From RYN-230 sp963782185 (GTDB lineage Bacteria; Actinomycetota; Actinomycetes; Streptosporangiales; Streptosporangiaceae): a stretch of DNA of 64,000 nucleotides. The DNA lies in the NCBI GenBank assembly GCA_963782185.1, contig CAWAJB010000003.1, positions 62,001 to 126,000 of the forward strand. Direction: 5' to 3'. The position numbers were made by a program, and so were the translations under genes. The notes beneath the pieces are model-generated. The model was not told the origin of the DNA, did no database searches, and saw nothing but the letters and a program-made list of their open reading frames with translations. Numbering within the stretch: the first letter of the stretch is position 1; each line of letters begins with the position of its first letter. Positions 25,303 through 33,001 of the stretch are shown in pieces.

Positions 25303-25808
25303 TGGCTCTCCCGGGCCCGCCGCCGGGCGGTCTGCAGGACAGCCTCGACGATGCCCTGGTAGCCGGTGCACCGGCACAGGTTCGCCGCGGCCATGTCGCG
25401 GATCTGTTCCTCACCGGGCTCGCCGCCGCCTGGCCCGTCCGGGGGCCGCTGCTCGGCCAGGTAGCCCTCGGCCAGCATCAGGAACCCGGGGGTGCAGAAC
25501 CCGCACTGCAGGCCGTGATGGTCGCTGAACGCCTGCTGCAGGTCCGACAGGTCCTCCCCGTCGGCCAGGCCCTCGACCGTCGCGATGTCCCGGCCATCGG
25601 CCTGCACCCCGAACATCAGGCAGGCCCGCGCGGGCACGCCGTCCACCAGCACCGTGCACGCCCCGCAGATGCCGTGCTCACAGCCCAGGTGGGTACCGGT
25701 GTAGCCGAGGTCGTGCCGGAGCATGTCGGCCAGGGTCCGCCGCGATTCCACGGCCAGCTCGTGCTCCCGGCCGTTCACGCGGACCCGGATCAGGTGCGTG
25801 TCCTTCAT
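25299..25808 (-). CDS. 2Fe-2S subunit of the Mo-hydroxylase (CoxS-type)
   Basis: 169 residues, complete. The plant-type [2Fe-2S] site is GCEHGICGACTVLVDG, and the second cluster is held by QCGFCTPGF and NLCRCTGYQGI. It passes electrons from the molybdenum centre to the FAD subunit. Overlaps both large-subunit genes by four bases. As the only such gene in the operon it must either serve both large subunits or pair with one. Confidence 0.93.
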   Translation of the reverse strand: MKDTHLIRVRVNGREHELAVESRRTLADMLRHDLGYTGTHLGCEHGICGACTVLVDGVPARACLMFGVQADGRDIATVEGLADGEDLSDLQQAFSDHHGLQCGFCTPGFLMLAEGYLAEQRPPDGPGGGEPGEEQIRDMAAANLCRCTGYQGIVEAVLQTARRRARESQ

Positions 25809-28150
25809 CCGGGGCTCCCTTCGTGCAGCGCGGCCTGGATGTCCCAGGGGCGCACCGGGATGTGGTCGATCTCCGCACCGGGGCGGGAATCGGCGAGCGC
25901 GTCGTTGACCGCGTTGAGCACGGCGGCCGGGGCGCCGATCGTGCCGCCCTCGCCCATCCCCTTGGCCCCGGTCTCGCTGAACGCCGACGGGGTCTCCAGA
26001 TGCACGACGTCGATCGGGCAGATCTCCGCCGCGGTCGGGGCCAGGTAGTCCATCAGCGTGGCGCTGCCCGGCTGGCCGGCGGCGTCGTACCGGACCTGCT
26101 CCAGCAGCGCGGCGGCCACGCCCTGGGTCACCCCGCCGCGGACCTGCCCGTCCACGATCACCGGGTTGATCACCACCCCGCAGTCCTCCACCACCAGGTA
26201 GCGGCGGACCCGGATCCCGCCGGTGCCCGGGTCGATGGCGACCAGGGCCGCGTGGCAGGCGTTGGAGAACGTGCCCGGCGGGTCGAACGATCCGCGTGCC
26301 TCCAGCCCGTACCGGAGGCCTTCCGGCAGCCGGTGCGCCTGGAAGTGCACGATCCGGGCCAGCTCGCTGACTGCGACGGCGGTGCCCGGGTCACCGCGGA
26401 CCGCGGCCTGGCCGCCGCCGAGCTCGATGTCGGCGGGGCTGGCCTCCAGGAGGTGCGCGGCCACCTGCCGGAGCTGGGCGGCGACCCCGTCCGCGGCCCG
26501 CCGGGCCGCGCCGCCGCCGATCACGATCGAGCGGCTGCCCCAGGTGCCCCAGCCGTAGGAGGCCAGGTCAGTGTCGCCCTGGCGGAGCTTTACCTGGGCT
26601 GGATGCACGCCGAGCCGGTCCGCGGCTATCTGCGCGAACGTGGTCTCGTGGCCCTGGCCGTGGCCGCAGGTCCCGGTGGTCACGATCACCTCGCCGGACG
26701 GATCCATCCGCACCATCGCGGTGTCGTAGCCGGGAGTCATCCGCATCCGCCGCTGTGACATCGTCGGCGTGCCGTACGCGGTCCGCTCGGAGAAACACGA
26801 GTAGCCGATCCCGGCCAGCAGCCCCTCGGCGCGCAGCCGGTCCCGCTCACCGGGCCAGCCCGCCTCGGTGACCCGCTTCTCGGCCAGGTCGAGGGATTCC
26901 GCGTAGCTGCCCTCGTCGTAGGTGATGCCGTTGCAGCTGGTGTAGGGGAAGTCTCCGGGGCTGATCATGTTGCGGCGGCGGACGGCCAGCGGGTCCAGGC
27001 CCAGCTCCCGGGCCGCCTTCTCCATGAGCCGCTCCATGACCAGGACCAGCTGCGGCCGGGACACGCCGCGGTAGGGGGCGGTGGGCGCCTTGTGGGTCGC
27101 GATCGCGCGGCCCCGGGCCCGGTAGGCCGGCACCTTGTAGATGCCCGGCAGCTCGGTCGCGGCCATCAGCGGCTCGACCGCGCAGGTGAAGGGGAACGCG
27201 GAGTACGCGCCCACGTCGCAGTCGATCCCGGCGGCCAGCGCGAGGATCCGGCCGTCCGCGCCGAACGCGGCGCGGACCTGGTAGCGCTGCTCGTGGCCGT
27301 GGAACGAGGCGGTCAGGTTCTCCTGCCGGTCCTCCACCCAGCGCACCGGGCGGCGCAGCCGCATCGCGATCCCGGCCAGGGTCACCTCCTCCCGGCCGGC
27401 CACGCACTTCAGCCCGAACCCGCCCCCCACGTCCGGGGCGATCACCCTGACCCGGTGCTCCGCGACGCCGAACGCCTGCGCCACCGCGGACCGGACCTGG
27501 TGCGGGACCTGGGTGGACACGTGCATGACGACCTGCTGGTCCCGCTCGTCCCACTCGGCCAGGCAGGCCCGGCCCTCCATCGGCAGCGCGGCCAGACGGC
27601 CGCTGTGGACGATCACGGTGACCACCGCCGGCGCCGCGGCGAAGATGCCCTCCAGGCGATCGTCGTCGAACATGGTCAGGTTGACCAGGCAGTTGCCGGG
27701 CGCCTGGTCATGCACCCGTGGGGCTTGCCGGGCGGTGGCGGCGTCCAGGCTGGCCACCACGGGCTGCGGGGACCAGTCCACGTCGACCAGCTCGATCGCG
27801 TCCTCCGCGAGGTACGGATCGTCGGCGAGCACCACGGCCACCGGCTCGCCGACGTGCCGGACCTGGCCGACGGCCAGCAACGGCAGCGGGGTCGGCACGA
27901 ACTCCGGCCGCTCCAGCACGGCCAGCAGCGCGGGGTCGCCCAGGTCCGCGGCGGTGAACACGGCTGTCACCCCGGGCAGGGCCAGGGCGGCGGAGGCGTC
28001 GATGGTGCCCAGGGCCGCGGCCGCGAACGGGCTGCGCACGAACGCCGCGTGCAGCGTCCCGGTGCGGGCCAGGTCGCCGGTGAACACGCCCCGGCCCAGC
28101 AGCATCCGCCGGTCCCCGGTCCGGGGCACGGCCGCGCCGACCCAGGTCAT
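25805..28150 (-). CDS. Xanthine-dehydrogenase-family molybdopterin subunit (first copy)
   Basis: 781 residues with GGGFGLKCVAGREE, the active-site loop PYRGVSRPQ and the catalytic Glu in GAKGMGEGGTIGAP. It is only distantly similar to the other large subunit of the operon, so this is not a recent duplication. The loop again excludes form I CO dehydrogenase. The pair may hydroxylate successive positions of the same ring, or give two substrate ranges. ATG 28150 overlaps the FAD subunit stop. Confidence 0.9.
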   Translation of the reverse strand: MTWVGAAVPRTGDRRMLLGRGVFTGDLARTGTLHAAFVRSPFAAAALGTIDASAALALPGVTAVFTAADLGDPALLAVLERPEFVPTPLPLLAVGQVRHVGEPVAVVLADDPYLAEDAIELVDVDWSPQPVVASLDAATARQAPRVHDQAPGNCLVNLTMFDDDRLEGIFAAAPAVVTVIVHSGRLAALPMEGRACLAEWDERDQQVVMHVSTQVPHQVRSAVAQAFGVAEHRVRVIAPDVGGGFGLKCVAGREEVTLAGIAMRLRRPVRWVEDRQENLTASFHGHEQRYQVRAAFGADGRILALAAGIDCDVGAYSAFPFTCAVEPLMAATELPGIYKVPAYRARGRAIATHKAPTAPYRGVSRPQLVLVMERLMEKAARELGLDPLAVRRRNMISPGDFPYTSCNGITYDEGSYAESLDLAEKRVTEAGWPGERDRLRAEGLLAGIGYSCFSERTAYGTPTMSQRRMRMTPGYDTAMVRMDPSGEVIVTTGTCGHGQGHETTFAQIAADRLGVHPAQVKLRQGDTDLASYGWGTWGSRSIVIGGGAARRAADGVAAQLRQVAAHLLEASPADIELGGGQAAVRGDPGTAVAVSELARIVHFQAHRLPEGLRYGLEARGSFDPPGTFSNACHAALVAIDPGTGGIRVRRYLVVEDCGVVINPVIVDGQVRGGVTQGVAAALLEQVRYDAAGQPGSATLMDYLAPTAAEICPIDVVHLETPSAFSETGAKGMGEGGTIGAPAAVLNAVNDALADSRPGAEIDHIPVRPWDIQAALHEGSPG

Positions 28151-29010
28151 GGTGCGGCGCCCGCGTCCGTGAGCGCCCGTTCCACCAGGGTCGCGGCGAG
28201 CTTCTTGCGGTACGCGGCACTGCCGTGCCCGTCCGCGGGCGGGTCGATCTGGGCCGCGGCCAGCTCACCGGCGGCGCGCCAGGTCGCGGGGGCCGCGGGC
28301 TGGCCCGCCAGGTCCGTGGTGTCCACGGCGAACGGCAGCGGGCCGACGCCGCCCAGGACGACCCGGACCGCATGGCACGTCTGCGGCGCCGCCTCCCGCA
28401 GGTCCACCGACACGGCCGCCGCGACCACCGCGAAGTCTCCCTGGCGCTGGGCGAACTCGGTGAGCGCGGCGCGGCGGGCGGGCCGCGGGAAGTGCAGCTC
28501 CGTGACCATCTCGTCGGGCTCCGCGCGGGTGGTGTAGAAACCGTCGAAGAACTCGCCGGCCGGGACGCGGCGCTCCCCCGACGGGCCGGTCAGCACCACG
28601 TTCGCGCCGAGGAGCACAGCCAGCAGGCACCATTCGGCGGCCGGGTCGGCGTGCGCGATGCTGCCGCCGAACGTGCCCTGGGCCCGGATCGGGTAGTGCC
28701 CGATCCACCGGGCCGAGCGGGGCAGCACCCCGAAGCCGTCCAGTACCGCGGGATCACGGCACAGTTCCACGGTGCGGTGCCGGGTCAGCGCGCCGATCCG
28801 CAGGCCGTCGGGACCGGCCCGCAGGTACTCCAGCCCGGGAACCCGGGTCACGTCCACCAGCGCGGACGGCCGGGCCAGCCGGAAGTTCATCATCGGGACC
28901 AGGCTCTGCCCGCCGGCCAGGATCTTCGCCCCGTCCCCGAGTTCGGCCAGCATTGCGACGGTTTCGGGCACCGAGCGGGTGCGGTGGTAGCTGAACGGGG
29001 CGGGCTTCAA
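28147..29010 (-). CDS. FAD subunit of the Mo-hydroxylase (CoxM-type)
   Basis: 287 residues. FAD-binding motifs LAGGQSLVPMMNFRLARP and GTFGGSIAHADPAAEW are present, with a normal CO-dehydrogenase-FAD C-terminal domain. It is the first gene of the leftward operon; its 5' leader (29011-29160) contains about five hairpin-forming 25-bp repeats, and a GntR-type palindrome lies beyond them. Confidence 0.92.
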   Translation of the reverse strand: MKPAPFSYHRTRSVPETVAMLAELGDGAKILAGGQSLVPMMNFRLARPSALVDVTRVPGLEYLRAGPDGLRIGALTRHRTVELCRDPAVLDGFGVLPRSARWIGHYPIRAQGTFGGSIAHADPAAEWCLLAVLLGANVVLTGPSGERRVPAGEFFDGFYTTRAEPDEMVTELHFPRPARRAALTEFAQRQGDFAVVAAAVSVDLREAAPQTCHAVRVVLGGVGPLPFAVDTTDLAGQPAAPATWRAAGELAAAQIDPPADGHGSAAYRKKLAATLVERALTDAGAAP

Positions 29011-29028
29011 CCGGCCTCCTCCCGGGGC

Positions 29029-29155
29029 TGCTCCCCTGCCGGGGAGTCACTCGGGCTCTCCCCTCCGGGGAGTCGCTCGGCTCTCCCTGCCGGGAAGTCG
29101 CTCGGCTCTCCCCGCCGGGGAGCCGCGAGGTTCTCTCCCCCTCGGGGAGCCTCTC
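29029..29155. repeat. About five tandem 25-bp palindromic units in the operon leader
   Basis: Imperfect units of the form CTCCCC-n-GCCGGGGAGTCGCTCGG follow one another from about 29030 to 29150. Each has a self-complementary core (CTCCCC/GGGGAG with a 3-4 base loop), so the leader RNA of the Mo-hydroxylase operon could fold into a row of short hairpins. The stretch contains no start codon with a plausible frame. Confidence 0.8.
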
Positions 29156-29160
29156 CGATT

Positions 29161-29170
29161 TGGTATACCA
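29161..29170. promoter_or_regulatory. Candidate GntR operator, site 1 (TGGTATACCA)
   Basis: A perfect 10-base palindrome, context ATTTGGTATACCATA, in the divergent region between the Mo-hydroxylase operon and the crotonase gene. The same core with the same ATT left flank and AT right side occurs at 32128. FadR/NanR-type GntR proteins are known to bind GGTATA-containing palindromes. It lies 44 bases before the crotonase start, where binding could block transcription. Confidence 0.6.
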
Positions 29171-29214
29171 TATGTCAAGGTTGTCGCCGGTGGCGCTTCG
29201 CCCGGGAGTTACCC

Positions 29215-29985
29215 ATGCCGCACCCGTGTGTCCTGGTCGAGCCGGGCCCGGCCCGCACGCCGGGCTCTCCAGCCCTGCCGGGCTCTCCAGGCTCTCCAGG
29301 ATTTCCGGGATCACCGGGATCACCGGGATCACCGGGATCACCGGGATTCCTCCGAGTCCGCCTGGCCCGCCCGGAACGCCGCAACGCACTCGACGCCGCC
29401 ATGACCCGCACCCTGCTGGAGATTGTCCGCGCCGACCCCGTGGTCCCGGTGCTGATCGAGAGCACCGACCCCGGCGCGTTCTGCGCGGGCGCCGACCTGA
29501 GCGTGCCCGACAGCGAGCGGGTCGTGGTCTCCGACCTGCTCTACGAGTGTTATGAGGCGATGATCACCCGCTCCGGTCCCGTCATCGCGGTGGTCGAGGG
29601 CCCGGCCGTGGGTGGCGGCGCCCAGCTCGCCGGGGCCGCCGACCTGCGCATCGCCGGGCCGGGTGCCCGCTTCCGCTGGGCCGGGCCGCCCGGCCGCGAC
29701 CTGGCGGTGGGGGCCTGGGTGCTGCCCGCGCTCACCGGCCGGGGCGCCGCGCTGGAGCTGACCCTGACCGGGCGGTGGGTGGAGGCCGCAGAGGCGCTGC
29801 GGCTGGGCCTGGTGAACCGGGTCGAGAAGGAGCCGGGCAAGGCGGCGGCGGAGCTGGCCGGGCAGTTGCTGGCGCGGGGGCCCGCCGGGACCGGGAGCGT
29901 CAAGCTGATCGCGTCGGCGGGCGGGCTGCTGGAACGGTTGCGGGCCGAGCGCGCGGCGAACCGGGCGGCGTGGGGCAGCACATGA
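29215..29985 (+). CDS. Enoyl-CoA hydratase/isomerase-family protein with a collagen-like insert
   Basis: 256 residues, crotonase fold: LARPERRNALDAAMTRTL, oxyanion-hole segments PGAFCAGADLSVPD and VGGGAQLAGAADL. ATG 29215 follows GGGAG. Residues ~15-45, between the first strand (PCVLVEPG) and the second (FLRVRLARP), are a GSPGSPGFPGSPG-type run encoded by a 9-bp minisatellite; in family members only a short turn lies there. The stop overlaps the acyl-CoA ligase start, so the two are likely consecutive in a pathway that degrades a CoA-activated ring-opening product. Confidence 0.85.
   Translation: MPHPCVLVEPGPARTPGSPALPGSPGSPGFPGSPGSPGSPGSPGFLRVRLARPERRNALDAAMTRTLLEIVRADPVVPVLIESTDPGAFCAGADLSVPDSERVVVSDLLYECYEAMITRSGPVIAVVEGPAVGGGAQLAGAADLRIAGPGARFRWAGPPGRDLAVGAWVLPALTGRGAALELTLTGRWVEAAEALRLGLVNRVEKEPGKAAAELAGQLLARGPAGTGSVKLIASAGGLLERLRAERAANRAAWGST
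29260..29347. repeat. 9-bp minisatellite inside the crotonase gene
   Basis: Variants of GGATCACCG/GGCTCTCCA (Gly-Ser-Pro codons) repeat in frame about nine times. The 3' copies (GGATCACCG) are almost identical, suggesting recent expansion by slippage. Confidence 0.85.
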
Positions 29986-31943
29986 CGGGCTGGACGTCGG
30001 CCCGCGCCTGGAGCCGCCACGGATGGCGCACTCACCTGGGCGCGACGACCGGCGGCCCTGTGCCTGGCGGCCCTCTGCCCGCCGCTCCTGTGCCCGCCGG
30101 CCGTCTGCCGGTCGGCCCTCTGCCGGCCGGCCCTGTGCCCGCCGGCCCTGTGCCCGCTGCTCCCGTGCCTGCCCGCCCTGTGCCTGCCGGCCCGGTGGCC
30201 GGCGGTGGCGAGGGCACAATTCCGGGGCTCGCCGCTGCGTCGGCGCGCCGGGTGCCGGACCGGGTCGCGGTGAGCGTGGACGGTCAGCCGGTGACCCACG
30301 GTCAGCTCGACGCGGGCGCCCGGCAGGCCGCCGCGTGGCTCGCGGCCCGGCTGGTCCCGGGCGACCGGATGCTGCTGGCTGCCCGCTCGGGCCTGAGCTT
30401 CCTGCGCTGGTACCTGGGGGCGCTCCGCGCCGGAGTGGTCGTGGTGCTGGCCAACCCCGGTTACACCGGAGCCGAGCTGGAGCACCTGGTGGCTGACTCC
30501 GGCGCGCGGCTCGCGGTCGCGGATCCCGGTCCCGCCCGGCGGCTGGCCACGCTGGACGCGGGACCGCCGGTCGTGCCGACGGACGATGAGCCCGCGGGAC
30601 GGCCGCGGGATGCGGCCCGGCCCCTGCCCGCCCCGGACAACATCGCGCTGCTCGCCTACACCTCCGGCACCACCGGGCGGCCCAAGGGCGTCCCGCTGAC
30701 CCACCGGCAGCTGGCCGCCTCCATCCGGGGGGCCATGGCCGCCTGGTGCTGGACCGCTGACGATGTGCTGGTGCACGCGCTGCCCCTGTTCCACCAGCAT
30801 GGCCTGGGCGGGGTGCACGCCACGCTGATCGCCGGGTCCACCGTGCACCTGCGGTCCAGGTTCGACCCCGCTGACCTCATCGCCACGGTGCGGGCCGAGG
30901 GCGGGACCGTGCTCTTCGGCGTGCCCGCCACCTACCAGGCCCTGCTCGACGCTGCGCAGAGCGTGGTGGGCGGCTCCGCGGGCGCCGGGCCGGGCGGCTC
31001 CGCCCCCGGGGACGCCGGGCCGGGCGGCTCCGCCCCCCGGGACGGTGCGGTGGGCGGAGCCGGGGACGCCGGGCCGGGCGGCTCCGCCCCCCGGGACGGT
31101 GCGGTGGGCGGCTCCGGGGACGCCGGGCCGGGCGGCTCCGCCCCCGGCGCTCCGCTCCTGCAGGGCCTGCGCCTCGCAGTCTGCGGCTCCGCCCCGCTCA
31201 GCCCGGTCCTGGCCGCCCGGCTGCCCGCGCTGCTCGGCCAGCTGCCGCTGATCCGCTACGGGACCACGGAAAGCGGGCTCGACGTCTCGCACCCGCTGGG
31301 CGCGGCGCGCCCGGAAACCGTGGGGCTGCCGCTGCCCGGGGTGGAGTGCCGGATCTGGTCCGCGGGCCGTGAGGCGCCGCCCGGCGCGGACGGCGAGATC
31401 CAGCTGCGCGGCCCGCAGGTGTTCTCCGGGTACTGGCACGATGCCGGGGCCACGGCGGCGGCCTTCACGCCGGACGGCTGGTTCCGCACCGGCGACGTCG
31501 GGGCCGTCGATCCGGCCACTGGGCACCTGGTCATCCGGGGCCGGACCAAAGAAGTGATCATCAGCGGAGGGCTGAACGTCTATCCCCGCGAGGTCGAGAT
31601 CGCGCTGGAGCGCCACCCGGCCGTGGCCGAGGCCGCGGTGGCAGGGCTGCCCCACCCGCGCTGGGGGGAGCAGGTGACCGCCTGGGTCGTGCCCCGGGCC
31701 GGGACCGCGTTCGCCGGGGCTGGGGCCGGCGAGGCCGCGGCCGGGCTGGAGGCGGAGCTCATGGCCCACGCGCGGACGCTGCTGGCCGCCTACAAATGCC
31801 CGAAACAGGTGTTCACGCTCGACGCGCTGCCCCGTAACGAGCTCGGCAAACTGAACCGGGCCGCCCTGACCCGCCTGGGCCGGGCGCCCGATCCGACATT
31901 TCACGCCGATGGTGCGCCCGGACCGGACAAATCACCCGGCTGA
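29982..31943 (+). CDS. AMP-forming acyl-CoA ligase with two low-complexity inserts
   Basis: 653 residues. All adenylate-forming motifs are present: LLAYTSGTTGRPKGVPL (A3), RYGTTES (A5), GWFRTGDVG (A7), RTKEVIISGGLNVYPREVE (A8) and RNELGKLNR with the catalytic Lys. Two inserts are unusual: an N-terminal Pro/Ala/Val/Gly run (~25-72) from 15-bp repeats, and a Gly/Ala/Ser/Pro run (~333-388) from 54-bp repeats placed before the A4-A5 region. Without them the length would be the normal ~530-550. It should activate a carboxylic acid with CoA for the co-translated crotonase. A terminator follows at 32023. Confidence 0.88.
   Translation: MTGWTSARAWSRHGWRTHLGATTGGPVPGGPLPAAPVPAGRLPVGPLPAGPVPAGPVPAAPVPARPVPAGPVAGGGEGTIPGLAAASARRVPDRVAVSVDGQPVTHGQLDAGARQAAAWLAARLVPGDRMLLAARSGLSFLRWYLGALRAGVVVVLANPGYTGAELEHLVADSGARLAVADPGPARRLATLDAGPPVVPTDDEPAGRPRDAARPLPAPDNIALLAYTSGTTGRPKGVPLTHRQLAASIRGAMAAWCWTADDVLVHALPLFHQHGLGGVHATLIAGSTVHLRSRFDPADLIATVRAEGGTVLFGVPATYQALLDAAQSVVGGSAGAGPGGSAPGDAGPGGSAPRDGAVGGAGDAGPGGSAPRDGAVGGSGDAGPGGSAPGAPLLQGLRLAVCGSAPLSPVLAARLPALLGQLPLIRYGTTESGLDVSHPLGAARPETVGLPLPGVECRIWSAGREAPPGADGEIQLRGPQVFSGYWHDAGATAAAFTPDGWFRTGDVGAVDPATGHLVIRGRTKEVIISGGLNVYPREVEIALERHPAVAEAAVAGLPHPRWGEQVTAWVVPRAGTAFAGAGAGEAAAGLEAELMAHARTLLAAYKCPKQVFTLDALPRNELGKLNRAALTRLGRAPDPTFHADGAPGPDKSPG
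30055..30199. repeat. 15-bp minisatellite in the acyl-CoA ligase gene (N-terminal)
   Basis: About nine to ten in-frame units close to CCTGTGCCCGCCGGC, encoding PVPAG/PLPAG pentapeptides. The period resembles the one in the GntR gene although the sequence differs. Confidence 0.88.
30979..31149. repeat. 54-bp repeat in the acyl-CoA ligase gene (internal)
   Basis: Three full or partial in-frame copies of an 18-residue unit (AGPGGSAPRDGAVGGSGD) with near-identical DNA, surrounded by shorter AGPGGSAP fragments. High identity between copies implies recent duplication. Confidence 0.88.
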
Positions 31944-32022
31944 GCGCACCTCCGGCGTGAAAGGTGATAGTGGGGGGAGGGAAACAGGGTCAGGAGAGTG
32001 GGCGGCGCCGGTGAGCCGCCCC

Positions 32023-32055
32023 CGGCACCCCTGGGCCGGCGGGCCAGGGGTGCCG
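32023..32055 (+). terminator. Intrinsic-type hairpin after the acyl-CoA ligase
   Basis: CGGCACCCCTGG pairs perfectly with CCAGGGGTGCCG over a 9-base loop, 80 bases after the ligase stop and before the operator and start of the SDR gene. It separates two rightward transcription units. No T-run follows. Confidence 0.65.
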
Positions 32056-32127
32056 CCGCTACGCGGGTGTTCAACGATATGACCGTTATATACAGGCAGA
32101 ACACGAGCCTTCCGCCAAACTGATATT

Positions 32128-32137
32128 TGGTATACCA
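32128..32137. promoter_or_regulatory. Candidate GntR operator, site 2 (TGGTATACCA)
   Basis: Second perfect copy of the palindrome, context ATTTGGTATACCATC, 56 bases before the SDR start. Just upstream at 32070-32094 lies an AT-rich patch (TTCAAC ... TTATATACA), the likely promoter, so the site would overlap or follow the transcription start. Confidence 0.6.
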
Positions 32138-32192
32138 TCCTGCCAGCGCGCTACCCGGAAGCGGCCGGTCAGGGCATTGGAAGGGGTCTGCG

Positions 32193-32990
32193 GTGGATCT
32201 TCAGCTGGACGGAAAGGTGGCTCTGGTCACCGGCGCCAGCAAAGGTATTGGCCGGCACGTCGCCGAGCATCTCGCCGCTGAGGGAGCCACTGTCGCCATT
32301 ACCGCGCGGACGGCCGCACCGCTGGAGATCACCGCCAAGGAAATCCAGGCCGCCACCAGGCGGCAGGTGCTGGCCCTGGCCGGGGACATGAGCGTCACCG
32401 CGGAGGTGACGCGCTGCGTGGCCGCCACCGAGGACCAGCTCGGCCCCATCGACATCCTGGTGACCTGCGCGGGCAGCTCGCCTGGCGGACTGCTCGAGGA
32501 CCTGACCGAAGAGCAGTGGATGTCCAGCCTGAACCTGAAGTTCATGGGCTATGTCCGCTCGGTCCGCGCCGTCATCGGGCAGATGCGCGAGCGGGGCACT
32601 GGCTCGATCGTGCTGGTCGTCGGCAACGACGGCCTCAAGCCCAGCTACTGGGAGATGACCGCAGGCGTGGCGAACGCGGCGGACATCAACTTCGCGTCGT
32701 CGGTCGCCGAGCAGTACGGGCGCTACGGGGTGCGGATCAACACGGTGAACCCGGGGCCGGTGAACACCGACCGGTGGGACACGCTGGAGAAGGCGTTCGC
32801 CCGCGACAAGGGCGTGACCCAGGACCGGGCGCACGAGCTCGCGCAGGAGTCCATTCCGGTGGGCCGGATCTGCGAGCCCGGTGAGGTCGCCGCGCTGGTC
32901 ACCTTCCTGGCCTCGCCCCGGGCCAGCTTCGTCAACGGGGCCCACATCCCGGTGGACGGGGCCCAGCGCAAAGCGATCATGGACCGGTAG
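32193..32990 (+). CDS. SDR-family protein lacking the canonical YxxxK
   Basis: 265 residues. TGASKGIGRHVAEHL is a normal NAD(P) motif, and VTCAGSSPGG and the C-terminal NGAHIPVDGAQRKA also fit SDRs. Where a catalytic Ser-Tyr-Lys set is expected, the sequence reads VLVVGNDGLKPSYWEMTAGVANAADI: no YxxxK at the usual spacing. It may be a divergent reductase, a lyase/hydratase using the fold, or inactive. GTG 32193 follows GGAAGGGG. It heads the second rightward unit and ends 11 bases before the CoxG-like gene. Confidence 0.8.
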   Translation: MDLQLDGKVALVTGASKGIGRHVAEHLAAEGATVAITARTAAPLEITAKEIQAATRRQVLALAGDMSVTAEVTRCVAATEDQLGPIDILVTCAGSSPGGLLEDLTEEQWMSSLNLKFMGYVRSVRAVIGQMRERGTGSIVLVVGNDGLKPSYWEMTAGVANAADINFASSVAEQYGRYGVRINTVNPGPVNTDRWDTLEKAFARDKGVTQDRAHELAQESIPVGRICEPGEVAALVTFLASPRASFVNGAHIPVDGAQRKAIMDR

Positions 32991-33001
32991 GGACACTAGC
33001 T

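Noticed and set aside
22999..29010. Annotation of the Mo-hydroxylase operon as carbon-monoxide dehydrogenase (coxMSL)
   Set aside because: Neither large subunit has the AYxCSFR loop of form I CO dehydrogenase; similarity to CoxM, CoxS and CoxG is at family level only.
29029..29155. Possible CRISPR array in the operon leader
   Set aside because: Repeats of ~25 bp follow each other without unique spacers and diverge gradually, so this is a tandem array, not CRISPR.
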